Source: Chloroflexota bacterium (GTDB lineage Bacteria; Chloroflexota; Chloroflexia; Chloroheliales; Chloroheliaceae). Taken from it: a stretch of DNA of 33,543 nt. This document shows, one piece after another, positions 15,487-23,058 of the stretch. The notes beneath the pieces are model-generated. The model was given only the letters and a program-made list of their open reading frames with translations, had not been told where the DNA came from and made no database searches. The first letter of the stretch is position 1. Each line of letters begins with the position of its first letter. Location of the stretch: assembly GCA_902812345.1 (NCBI GenBank), contig CADDZM010000024.1:1-33543 (forward strand), in the 5' to 3' direction. The position numbers and the translations under genes were made by a program.

Positions 15487-17169
15487 TCATTTCTCTAAAT
15501 TTTTAGAGTGAGTTTCTCCTAGTGTCAGGTCGGAAGGTGGGTCGGTAAAGACATGGGTCAACTCCTCTAATAAAGTTGTATCGCTTTGAAATGGTTGTAA
15601 AACGCTTATACCAACTTCGTTTTCGATTGTAAATTCCCTGATACTGAGGTCATAGATGCTATCCCGCATCTTCAGAACCGACACCACCCGGTACAGCCGT
15701 GACTGATAGGCCAGTTGCCGCAATAAAATCAAATTTTCGGCTAAAACAGTAAAAACTGTATCACTCAAGTCGAGTTCCGGCCCGATCAGTTTACTGATTG
15801 TATAGGTGTAGAGGGGAGATATCCCTTTCTTCTTAAAAAGGTTATCCAGGGCGCTGGTATAATTACGGCTCCGACCGTCCGGGCGGCAGGCTATTTCAAG
15901 TTCCAGGACTCCATCAATCACCACTCTCCGTACCTTATACTCTTCAATCGCCTGTTTAATCCGGTAAGCTATTTGATCTGGCTCTAATTCAACGGCAGGG
16001 AGGGTTAATAGCTTAAGTTTTTTTGATTTAATGGCCCCTTTTAAATCCAGGTTGAAGCGAGCAGCTTTTCGAATTAAATTGCGGGTGCCTTCGTAAAAAC
16101 CTACAAATAAACCTGGTTCGCCCTCATTAACCCCTTGAATTAAATAGTGCAGGCTTAATAAAGTCTTACCAGCGCCCGGAGAACCGGCTACAAAAGTTGA
16201 GGATTGAGGCGGTAAACCTCCATTCAACATCTTTTCCAGTTCGGGTAGACCAAATTTTAAGCGCCCCGGCTCTTCCTCGAAAAGGTTCGGATCATCCAGC
16301 AAAACTTCAAGTTCCTCACCCGAACTGGCTTCAAAGTCAATTTGTGATTCCAAGCGGGGGAAAAACACCAGGCCATTCTGGTTGAACCGGTAGGTATGCC
16401 GCCCTTCCAGCCGTTTCATGCCGCGTAACTTATGGACTTCCACCCGGTGATTTTCACCGGCTCCCCGGATAGTCGAATAGAGGCCAATAATACCGTCCGC
16501 GCCGGTTAACAGTCCATTAGTCGCGCTGTTTAAATAAGCCTCTTCAAGGGCTAAAAATGAGGTGATACCAAGAGTGCCAAGTTGCGACGAAAGCTGGTTC
16601 AGGAAATACCTGGTATCCTGTAATGAGTTGAAAGCGTCTAAAAGGGCTCCCAGCCCGTCAATAACCACCAGTTCAGCTTTTTCCTTGCGGGCAATACCTA
16701 TAATAAATGCGCCAACTTCTTGCGCGCTTCCCCCTCCCATTTCATTTATTTTTGCCATAACTCCCGTAAGGGAAAAGAAGCGAATTTGATTATTAAGTTT
16801 GGCCTCATCGAAAAAGGTAAACCGCCGCATATGTTCTATGACTTTGTCGTGAGGCTCAGAGAGAGTGCTAAAGTAAATAGCTTTGGCCGGCTGGGGTGAG
16901 CTTACCGGTTCAGCGCCACTGTCTTCGCTCTTACTTGAAGGGGAAGTTCCGGACGTGACCGCAGAAGCGGTATAACTAGTTGAATTGTCGCTGTGACCAC
17001 TACCGGCCCAGGTAAAACACAGTTGTTGAAGTAAGGTGGTTTTACCGGTACCTGGTTCGCCGACGAGCATTATTAAACTCCCGCGCGGAATACCGCCACC
17101 CAGGATAGCGTCAAATCCTTCCAGGCCGCTTTTTACTATTTCACTCTGACTGTGCGGGGCTAGCTTCAT
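15487..17169 (-). CDS. Two-domain KaiC-like RecA-superfamily ATPase
   Basis: The 560-residue protein has two KaiC-type P-loop domains. The first has GEPGTGKT (37-44) and Walker B LVVIDG (D171). The second has GSPGAGKT (329-336) and RRVVIDG. Its last part, VSVLKMRDSIYDLSIREFTI, closely follows the end of KaiC-family proteins. The usual paired catalytic Glu after the second strand is reduced to single Glu residues (SEP at 104-106, YEG in domain two). The KaiC Ser/Thr phosphorylation pair is not clearly present. An unusual Ser/Thr/Gly-rich, low-complexity stretch (about 57-95) interrupts the first domain right after the P-loop helix. There is no KaiB or kinase gene beside it, so a circadian role is not supported. 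Signalling or regulation by ATP state is the family-level guess. The ATG at 17169 has AGGAAAG eight bases upstream. Confidence 0.87.
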   Translation of the reverse strand: MKLAPHSQSEIVKSGLEGFDAILGGGIPRGSLIMLVGEPGTGKTTLLQQLCFTWAGSGHSDNSTSYTASAVTSGTSPSSKSEDSGAEPVSSPQPAKAIYFSTLSEPHDKVIEHMRRFTFFDEAKLNNQIRFFSLTGVMAKINEMGGGSAQEVGAFIIGIARKEKAELVVIDGLGALLDAFNSLQDTRYFLNQLSSQLGTLGITSFLALEEAYLNSATNGLLTGADGIIGLYSTIRGAGENHRVEVHKLRGMKRLEGRHTYRFNQNGLVFFPRLESQIDFEASSGEELEVLLDDPNLFEEEPGRLKFGLPELEKMLNGGLPPQSSTFVAGSPGAGKTLLSLHYLIQGVNEGEPGLFVGFYEGTRNLIRKAARFNLDLKGAIKSKKLKLLTLPAVELEPDQIAYRIKQAIEEYKVRRVVIDGVLELEIACRPDGRSRNYTSALDNLFKKKGISPLYTYTISKLIGPELDLSDTVFTVLAENLILLRQLAYQSRLYRVVSVLKMRDSIYDLSIREFTIENEVGISVLQPFQSDTTLLEELTHVFTDPPSDLTLGETHSKNLEK

Positions 17170-17611
17170 CTATTTTCTTTCCTGTTTATTTTAATGCGGA
17201 TCTTGTAAAGAGTTAAGCCAGTATGAAATGAATTTTTGCCATATTAATAGCATATTACTATTATCCCAGATTATCCCTTTTTGCGAAAGTTTCCTGGCAA
17301 AATATTAATACTCTGCTGTACCGGTATAGCAGGGTTTCCCAGGGTGTATAGGCTGAAGTTAAAAGGTGAGTTAGACTGTTTGAAGATCCGCCCGGGTTGT
17401 CAGGGTGCCAATAACTATTGAGCGCGCTGCAAATTGCCCTGGAGCCGGTTAAACGTGGCCCTGCCCGAAATTTTTTAGGGGATAACCATACCAGGAATGA
17501 AGCGATAATTCTTCTACTGTGGTATTATCCGTTTACCGGGTAGTTTGCCAATCAGGGGATAATTGGTACAAACTTTACAAAATTCCAAGCCGTACAACAG
17601 AAATGTAAAAA
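17170..17611. promoter_or_regulatory. 442-base intergenic region with a near-perfect palindrome and GGGATAA repeats
   Basis: No gene is seen in this divergent gap. It contains CTGCTGTACCGGTATAGCAG (17313-17332), a 20-base palindrome with a single mismatched pair, which looks like a dimeric regulator site. TTATCCC occurs at 17261-17267 and 17271-17277, ten bases apart, and its complement GGGATAA occurs at 17479-17485 and 17556-17562. These may control the KaiC-like gene on one side, the transporter on the other, or both. Confidence 0.4.
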
Positions 17612-18574
17612 TTGAATTCAAATCTGGAATTAGAGGAAATATCTACCGGGCCTGAATACCCGGCCCTCCAGCCTTACCTGCCCCTGATGGTCGTGACGAC
17701 TATCATCTGGGGCGCGGCCTTCCCAATCTCCAAGTCTGGCCTGGGCGATGTCCCGGCAGCGACTTTTGCTTTTGTCCGTTTTGTTATCGCGGCGGCAATC
17801 CTGGTGCCAATGGTGTTTGTTCTGCGCAGGGGTTTTCATATCGAGCGGGGGGACTGGCCGAAAGTAGGGCTGGCCGGGATACTTGGTTTTGTAGTCATCC
17901 AGCTAGGCCAGAACTGGGGTCTTTCTAAAAGTCCCGCCAGCGACATAGCTATCCTGACTACCACCGAGCCTGTTTCAATTGCGCTTCTGGCGGCTTACTT
18001 CCTGGGTGAAAAACCAAAACCGCTTTTCTGGGTGGGGCTGGCGTTGAGCCTGGTTGGTGTCCTGACCGTCATCGGCGTCAATCCCCTGACCGTTTTCGCG
18101 CCTTCCGCCGGATCTTCCGAAGGCGGCAACCGCTTGCTGGGTGACTTGCTTTTCCTGGGGGGCACGTTCGGCTTTGCCGGTTACAACATTCTCAACCGGG
18201 GTCTTAGCAAGCGGATAGACGGCCTGGAATTTACCGGCGGCGCGGTAGCGGTCGGCGTGGTTGGGTTACTTCCCTTTGCCCTGCTGGAAATATTTGCCGG
18301 GACCGCGCCTATTAATTTCACCGGGACGGCCTGGGTCGGCATCCTCTATACGGCCTTGCTGGTAACGGTCTTTGGTTTCCTGGCGCTCTCGTGGTCCCTC
18401 AAACGGGTGACTGCCGCCCGGGTGGCTTTGCTCTTTTATCTCCAACCACTCTCCGGCGTGATTATCTCATGGTTTGGCGGCGAACAGTTGACCTGGAACT
18501 TTGGGGTAGGCGCGGTTATGATTTTAAGCGGCGTGTATATTGCGGAAAGAGGCAGCCGCGCCCGAAACACCTAA
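17612..18574 (+). CDS. EamA-family (drug/metabolite transporter superfamily) permease
   Basis: The 320-residue membrane protein has ten hydrophobic segments in two repeated halves (about 28-160 and 178-315). The signatures are TTIIWGAAFPISKSGL in the first helix, ATFAFVRFVIAA in the second, and FLALSWSLKRVTAARVALLFYLQPLSGVI near the end, all typical EamA repeats. It probably exports or imports a small metabolite across the cytoplasmic membrane; the substrate is unknown. The TTG start at 17612 has no clear ribosome site. ATG at 17687, just before the first helix, is a plausible alternative start. It faces a minus-strand small gene whose stop is 31 bases away. There is no clear terminator between them. 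Confidence 0.9.
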   Translation: MNSNLELEEISTGPEYPALQPYLPLMVVTTIIWGAAFPISKSGLGDVPAATFAFVRFVIAAAILVPMVFVLRRGFHIERGDWPKVGLAGILGFVVIQLGQNWGLSKSPASDIAILTTTEPVSIALLAAYFLGEKPKPLFWVGLALSLVGVLTVIGVNPLTVFAPSAGSSEGGNRLLGDLLFLGGTFGFAGYNILNRGLSKRIDGLEFTGGAVAVGVVGLLPFALLEIFAGTAPINFTGTAWVGILYTALLVTVFGFLALSWSLKRVTAARVALLFYLQPLSGVIISWFGGEQLTWNFGVGAVMILSGVYIAERGSRARNT

Positions 18575-18605
18575 AAAAGTAAATTCAGTAAAACGCTCTA
18601 ACATT

Positions 18606-18812
18606 TTAAACATTTTCCAGCAGGTTCAAGCCTTCTTCAATGCTCAACCGGCCCCTTTTGACGCCCATAAGGACATCGGATTGCTTGTCGCGCTTGTTCA
18701 AGCGGGCATTGTTAACCTGGCGAGCCTGGCGTTCGCGCTCGGCTTCCTGCCGGTACTGCTCGTGCCGGTACTGTACTTCGCCGCTCATTATTTCGGAAAA
18801 TTGACCAAACAT
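18606..18812 (-). CDS. 68-residue protein with C-terminal SHOCT/LiaX-N-like helical module
   Basis: The short protein begins MFGQFSEIMSGEVQYRHEQY, continues with an Arg/Glu-rich helical stretch and ends in SDVLMGVKRGRLSIEEGLNLLENV. That last part matches the C-terminus of its upstream neighbour (DILQAIERGEISVDEGMRRL). The shared pattern is: leucine, hydrophobic residue, basic residue, G, I/L-S, acidic-E-G, then a hydrophobic end. It resembles short oligomerisation modules found in YvlB/LiaX and SHOCT proteins. The ATG at 18812 has AAAGGA eight bases upstream. The repeat of a known module and the good ribosome site argue that it is real. It lies 151 bases downstream of the DUF4097 gene, with a hairpin in between. 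Function unknown. Confidence 0.7.
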   Translation of the reverse strand: MFGQFSEIMSGEVQYRHEQYRQEAERERQARQVNNARLNKRDKQSDVLMGVKRGRLSIEEGLNLLENV

Positions 18813-18886
18813 AATACACGTCCTTTTCTAGTTTATTTACAAAGGGTTTACAAAAAATTTTTAACTGGTTCGTTGAAAGTTTTGGG

Positions 18887-18949
18887 TTAACGGAAGCAGC
18901 ACTCAACAAACCATTGCTGGCAAAGCTGTATGGGTGTCGCTTCCGTTAA
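18887..18949 (-). repeat. 63-base inverted repeat with 11-bp perfect stem
   Basis: TTAACGGAAGC (18887-18897) and GCTTCCGTTAA (18939-18949) are exact reverse complements around a 41-base loop, which can itself fold weakly (CCAT with ATGG). It lies 14 bases beyond the DUF4097 stop and 74 before the small-protein start. There is no T tract on either side, so a simple terminator is unlikely. It may be an RNA processing or stability element, or a small repeat insertion. Confidence 0.55.
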
Positions 18950-18963
18950 ATTAAATCGGTTGG

Positions 18964-20652
18964 TTAGGCTTCGATTTCGCCCAGGCGGCGCATTCCTTCG
19001 TCTACACTGATTTCGCCGCGTTCGATAGCCTGGAGAATATCCAGTTGGCGCGACCTTTTGTCACCATCGACCGGGATAGCCGGTTCCTGGGCCGTAGACC
19101 CATCCTGGTTAGTCTGGCTGTCCTGCGGCGTAGGTGTCACCAGGGGTTGCTCGTTACTGTTGGTTGCGGCCGGTTGGTGCCAGCCCTGTCCCTGGACCGG
19201 GGCCGGACTGCCCCAACCTGGAACCGCTTGCATACCGGCGGGAGGCTGTCCCTGGAAACCAACACCAGGCCCAGGATTGCCATTCCAGGAGGGTGGGGCC
19301 GGTGGCGTGGGCGGCGTAAACCCTACAGGTGGCACGGGTGGGACAGGCCAGGGAGCCTGGGAACGGTCGGCGGGGACGTTGGACCAGGTTGCATTTTCGC
19401 CGGGCTGGTCGTATAGGGCCAATTCAAGATTGCCATTAAGGGTATTAACGCTCACTCTCCGACCTCCTCCGTTTAACTCAATCCGGGACTGGCTTTGGCC
19501 CGGCCGGTTTCTTATTTCTACCCCGCTTACCTTTGGCATGGTCAGCCGACCGTTGAGGGTGCGGCAGTCAATAGATGCCTGGCTGTAGCGCGGCAATAAT
19601 AGTTTTATAGCCCCGTTCGAACTGTTTATTTTGTAATCGCCGTCAGGAGGGGTTCCCAGGCTGGTTTCAACCAGGATACGCCCGCTGCTCACCGATAAAT
19701 CAAGTCCGGTCAGGCGGCAATTGGTCAAATCAACAGACCCGCTGGTGACTTTGATTTCAGCCCGGCCGCCCAGTTCGCTGCCCTGGACCCGGCCACTGAT
19801 GCCTTTTACCCGTACCCCTCCGGTTAAATGGCTCACGTTAATGGTGCCGCTGGTGTTCTTGACGACACAGTAACCGGTCATGTTAGAGATTTCCAGGCCG
19901 CCGGAAACACTTTTGGCTTCCAGTTCAACGTTCGCCGGGATTTCGATGTACAAATCGTCCGGACCGGCAAAAGCCTGGGAAATGGTGCGGCCAACACTGT
20001 TAATGATTTCGCCGAGCGGTTCCAGCCCTTCCTCAATACTGCTCCAGAAATTACGGCCCTGCCGGGCGGCTTCGTTAGCCTGGCGCATGCTTTCGCGAAC
20101 TTCGAAACGGACCCGCTGGCGTTCGTCCCGCTCTCGCTGCCGCTCATCTCGTTCCCGCTGCCTTTCGGTGCGTTCTCGCTCGCGTTCGGCCCGTTCGTTC
20201 TGCCATTCCTGTTTCATTTGCTGGCGTTCTTCCCAGCTTAAACCGGGGTCGTTTACCTCTGGCCATTCGCCCATGTTGTGGACCCATTCGCCGTCCTGGA
20301 AAGTCCATTTGCCCGATAAATCGCTATCCTTGAAACCTTTCATAACCCTGACGAACCAGTCGTTGCCGGAACTGGGGACCGAGCTAATTTCAATTAAAGC
20401 GCCGTCTTGCTTGAACTCGACCGCCGGAGTGAAGTTGAACGAACCGGTGTTAGCCGAGCGAATGGTGATGCGCCCTTCCGGGCCGCCGCTGATATAGGTC
20501 TTGCCGGAAATATTATTTATTTTTATTTGTTCCAGGACTTTAGGGTTTACCGGGATAACCTGCTCGAAATAGCGGGTTTTGTTTTCCGGAGTAGCCTGTT
20601 CATTAGCAGCCTGTTCTTTCCCGCTCTGCTCTTTATTCTGTTCTTCAGCCAT
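18964..20652 (-). CDS. DUF4097 beta-strand repeat protein with Arg/Glu coiled coil and C-terminal SHOCT-like module
   Basis: The 562-residue protein has a charged N-tail and beta-rich segments (about 30-130). An Arg/Glu-rich helix follows (about 140-200) with repeated RERDERQ units, likely coiled coil. A run of DUF4097 beta-strand repeats (about 235-415) has recurring SGxxxV and LNGNLEL motifs. Then come a Pro/Gly/Gln-rich linker (about 430-525) and a 27-residue helical end (536-562, QLDILQAIERGEISVDEGMR). DUF4097 proteins include the LiaX/YvlB group linked to envelope stress; function here is inferred only. No signal peptide or membrane segment is seen. The module sits at the C-terminus, whereas LiaX-type proteins, as recalled, carry it at the N-terminus. 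The ATG at 20652 is two bases after the DUF2089 stop, with GGGAGG (plus 20661-20666) inside that gene, so the two are coupled. Confidence 0.87.
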   Translation of the reverse strand: MAEEQNKEQSGKEQAANEQATPENKTRYFEQVIPVNPKVLEQIKINNISGKTYISGGPEGRITIRSANTGSFNFTPAVEFKQDGALIEISSVPSSGNDWFVRVMKGFKDSDLSGKWTFQDGEWVHNMGEWPEVNDPGLSWEERQQMKQEWQNERAERERERTERQRERDERQRERDERQRVRFEVRESMRQANEAARQGRNFWSSIEEGLEPLGEIINSVGRTISQAFAGPDDLYIEIPANVELEAKSVSGGLEISNMTGYCVVKNTSGTINVSHLTGGVRVKGISGRVQGSELGGRAEIKVTSGSVDLTNCRLTGLDLSVSSGRILVETSLGTPPDGDYKINSSNGAIKLLLPRYSQASIDCRTLNGRLTMPKVSGVEIRNRPGQSQSRIELNGGGRRVSVNTLNGNLELALYDQPGENATWSNVPADRSQAPWPVPPVPPVGFTPPTPPAPPSWNGNPGPGVGFQGQPPAGMQAVPGWGSPAPVQGQGWHQPAATNSNEQPLVTPTPQDSQTNQDGSTAQEPAIPVDGDKRSRQLDILQAIERGEISVDEGMRRLGEIEA

Positions 20653-20654
20653 CG

Positions 20655-21086
20655 TTATTCCCTCCCCTGAACATTACTGGCCGGGCGGTTTTCGGCGGCA
20701 TCGGCCGGTTTCGGTTGGGCGGCCAGGAGTTGCTGGGCCTGGGCGGAAGTGATTCGGCCCTGGCTCAACATTTCCAACACCTCACGCCGCTGGTCGGCTA
20801 CAGGTAGGACCGGCTCGTAGCCCATACCCATAATCAATTCATCCAATTTTTTTACCACGGTCGGGTAAGAAATATTGAGCGTTTCCTGGACCGCTTTGTT
20901 CTGGCCCCGGCAGCGAATAAATACTTCCAGGAATTGAAGCTGTTCCGGGCTGAGGCGTTGGAATGACCCCAGGTTAAAGCGGCCTTCCAGGGCCGTGTCG
21001 CAATTTTCGCAATGCAATCGCTCAATGTACATTTGCTCGTTGCAAATCGGACATACGCCGCTTACATTGTGCTTAATAGTAGCCAT
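20655..21086 (-). CDS. DUF2089 protein: zinc ribbon, helix-turn-helix and C-terminal SHOCT-like module
   Basis: The 143-residue protein has a four-Cys zinc ribbon (C12, C15, C26, C29; CPIC and CENC). A likely helix-turn-helix follows (about 50-85, NKAVQETLNISYPTVVKKLD), and the end REVLEMLSQGRITSAQAQQL resembles the module in the two downstream proteins. DUF2089 proteins are probably transcriptional regulators, often beside DUF4097 genes. It is likely the regulator of this small operon, perhaps its own. ATG at 21086 is preferred over an in-frame TTG at 21101 because GAAAGAGG lies just before it. The stop is two bases from the next start. The upstream region is very AT-rich. Confidence 0.88.
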   Translation of the reverse strand: MATIKHNVSGVCPICNEQMYIERLHCENCDTALEGRFNLGSFQRLSPEQLQFLEVFIRCRGQNKAVQETLNISYPTVVKKLDELIMGMGYEPVLPVADQRREVLEMLSQGRITSAQAQQLLAAQPKPADAAENRPASNVQGRE

Positions 21087-21101
21087 TACTACCTCTTTCA
21101 A

Positions 21102-21423
21102 ATTTGCTGAACCATTTTCAGCGACTAAGGTAAATAACTAATAATTATCAACTAAATCTTTAATAATATTTACTTACACTCCTTATTATCCATACCTTTT
21201 TATATTTGTCAATACCTTTTATAAAAAATATTATAAATCTCAATATCGAAATTAATATTATTAATTTTTGAAATCTTTTTTGGGTTTTTGGGGATATAAC
21301 CGTTTACTCTTGGAAAATTAAGCCGCCATCGAATAATGGAGGTAAAAACCTGAGTTTTCCGGCTTTTAGGGATTTAAGAGGTGGTAGCGAATATATGAAT
21401 AGATTAAAAAGAAAGCAGCCTTT
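21102..21423. other. AT-rich intergenic region upstream of DUF2089
   Basis: No gene is supported here. About 21120-21290 is strikingly AT-rich compared with the rest of the window, with many short A/T palindromes such as TTAATATTATTAA. It probably holds the DUF2089 promoter on the minus strand (a TTGATA hexamer can be seen), but no convincing -10 partner was found. Confidence 0.4.
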
Positions 21424-21432
21424 TGTTATAAT
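21424..21432 (+). promoter_or_regulatory. Extended -10 promoter of the Uma2-type gene
   Basis: TGTTATAAT at 21424-21432 is a TGn-TATAAT element, 37 bases before the ATG at 21469. No good -35 is seen. Confidence 0.45.
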
Positions 21433-21468
21433 ATGGCTTGTGTGTATCAATTTGAAAAGGAAGATGTT

Positions 21469-22107
21469 ATGGCTCAACCCGATTTTCACCTTTTTACTGT
21501 CCAGGAATATCTTTGGGAAGAAGAACATTCCAGGGTCAAACGGGAATACCGCCAGGGCCAGGTTTATAATATCTCCGGGGGCAGTCCCGAACACAGCCAG
21601 ATTGCCCTCAACCTTGCCGCTGGGCTTAAGCGGGAGTTACGTGGAAAGTTTGCCGGGCCTTCACGAGCGACCTTAAAGTGGGAATGACTTTAGCCTCTAA
21701 TTCCTCTCCTAAACGCAAGCGCAATAAAGACCAGGGCGAGGATACTTTTATAACCTACCCGGATACCAGCGTGGTTTGTGGTGATCTGGAGTTTTTCAGA
21801 GATGACCGCCATACAAATAGCAAATCCGGTAGTTTTATTTGAGGTACTCAGTCTCTCAACCCGAAATTACGACCGCAGCGTTAAACTTGAGAACTACCAG
21901 ACAATTCCTAGCCTGCTTTACTATGTGATGATTGACTCCGAGCAGCTAAGGGTTATTTTTTACCAGCGCGTAGAGGGTGGCGGTTGGCTTCAATCTGCTC
22001 CCCTCACCGAAGCCAACGAAAATATTACCCTGAAACTTCCCACCACCGCCATAAATCTAACCGTGGCCGAGTTGTACGATGAGGTTATTTTCGAGGACGA
22101 GGAATAA
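21469..22107 (+). pseudogene. Uma2/DUF820-type endonuclease gene with two compensating frameshifts
   Basis: The first part, from ATG 21469 (AAGGAAG at 21457-21463 upstream), reads FTVQEYLWEEEHSRVKREY and the Uma2 stretch SPEHSQIALNLAAGLKREL. It shifts frame near 21655-21660, with a stop at 21685-21687. The middle part, in another frame, reads FTSDLKVGM and TYPDTSVVCGDLEFFRDDRH. At about 21816 one extra A returns the original frame, giving ANPVVLFEVLSLSTRNYDR through the end at 22107. Joined together, the three parts make one normal Uma2 protein of the PD-(D/E)xK superfamily. One base is lost and one gained, so only about 150 bases are out of phase. It is either decayed or affected by assembly errors. 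Uma2 genes are often multicopy with unclear function. Confidence 0.8.
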
Positions 22108-22130
22108 TTCTTCTTGCGTGGGGTTTTAAG

Positions 22131-22814
22131 TTAGATTGCCGGGCAATCGCAATTCAAATTCCCGCCCGCGAAAGGTTTGGAAAGAGCGGCCAGGTCTTCG
22201 GGATAATCAAGGTCAAAGGCGAGGTTTGGCAGGGGCAAAACCTCCGGTCGCACACCTTTCGCGTTAATAAAATCCAGGTACTTTTTAAAACTGTTTTCCC
22301 CGAATAGAAAATCAAAATCAAGCAGGTCGGGCGGGCGCAAAAGCAAACCATTGGTTCCCCGGTTGTGCCGGTCCGGGCTGAGTACGGCTATTTTTTCTTC
22401 CGGCTTATTTTCAGCCTGCCGCAAGATATTTGCCAGGTCTTCCCAGCGCAGAAAAGGCAAGTCTGAGTGTAAAATCAACAGGGCAGTTGGCGAGAAATTA
22501 GCCGTAGTCCAGCGGGCAGCCTGGGCCAGGGCTGCGTTCAGGGCCGCATCGGCAGAAGTTCCATTTATTTTTTCCGGTAAAAAGACTCCGCCGTATTTCT
22601 GGGCCAGGGTACGGACCACCGGGTCGCGGCTTATGGTGACGAACCCGGCGATAAGCCCCTTTTTGAGAAGGGTTTGCAGGACACCTAGGGTATGGTCGGC
22701 CATCCGGAAGGCCAGGTTGCGGCGCTGCGCGGTCGTCAATGCCGGGGCGAGGCGCGACTTCGCCTCGACCAGCGTTTTCACCGGCACAATCACCCACACT
22801 TTTTGGCCTTCCAT
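22131..22814 (-). CDS. cofC: CofC-like 2-phospholactate/phosphoenolpyruvate guanylyltransferase (F420 biosynthesis)
   Basis: The 227-residue protein should activate 2-phospholactate or phosphoenolpyruvate with GTP, an early step toward coenzyme F420. The N-terminus WVIVPVKTLVEAKSRLAPAL (7-26) is the family hallmark, with the PxK and AKSRL nucleotide-binding residues. Later ILHSDLPFL holds the metal-binding Asp, and RHNRGTNGLLLRPP and AFDLDYPEDL are also typical. ATG at 22814 is chosen: the frame stays open for 99 further codons upstream, but that part has no family features and runs through the promoter region. AGGGGA lies about 9 bases before the ATG. Convergent with the Uma2 remnant. No other F420 gene is in the window. 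MobA-like enzymes are the alternative. Confidence 0.87.
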   Translation of the reverse strand: MEGQKVWVIVPVKTLVEAKSRLAPALTTAQRRNLAFRMADHTLGVLQTLLKKGLIAGFVTISRDPVVRTLAQKYGGVFLPEKINGTSADAALNAALAQAARWTTANFSPTALLILHSDLPFLRWEDLANILRQAENKPEEKIAVLSPDRHNRGTNGLLLRPPDLLDFDFLFGENSFKKYLDFINAKGVRPEVLPLPNLAFDLDYPEDLAALSKPFAGGNLNCDCPAI

Positions 22815-22904
22815 TCGCCCAATTCCCCTGGTTCGTTTAAAAAAATTTCCCTGACCTGGCTTATCCTTCTTTAACGGTTTTCGCAAACCCTGGCGGACTT
22901 TTAT

Positions 22905-22932
22905 ATTATATACCTTGAATAGCATTTGCCAG
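22905..22932 (-). promoter_or_regulatory. Promoter of the cofC-like gene
   Basis: On the minus strand CTGGCA (plus 22927-22932), 16 bases, then TATAAT (plus 22905-22910). The leader would be about 85 bases. Confidence 0.5.
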
Positions 22933-23049
22933 ACCCCTGTTCTGCCTATAACCGGGTTTACTTTTCCAGAAACGGTGAAGTGAGTAACCATTTTGTTTAC
23001 CCTTCCAATTGGTTTGAAAAAGGAGTGAAGGGACTTCAATTGGTGGAAC

Positions 23050-23058
23050 TGGTATAAT
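23050..23058 (+). promoter_or_regulatory. Extended -10 promoter of the acyl-CoA dehydrogenase operon
   Basis: TGGTATAAT at 23050-23058 is an extended -10 about 90 bases before the ATG at 23150. No clear -35. Confidence 0.5.

Noticed and set aside
15487-17169. True circadian clock KaiC
   Set aside because: No kaiA or kaiB nearby, an insert in domain one and no clear phosphorylation pair; a KaiC-like ATPase is the safer call.
18540-18890. 116-codon plus-strand frame after the EamA gene
   Set aside because: It is opposite the 68-residue minus-strand gene, which has a good ribosome site and a shared module; the plus frame's sequence looks like a hydrophobic shadow.
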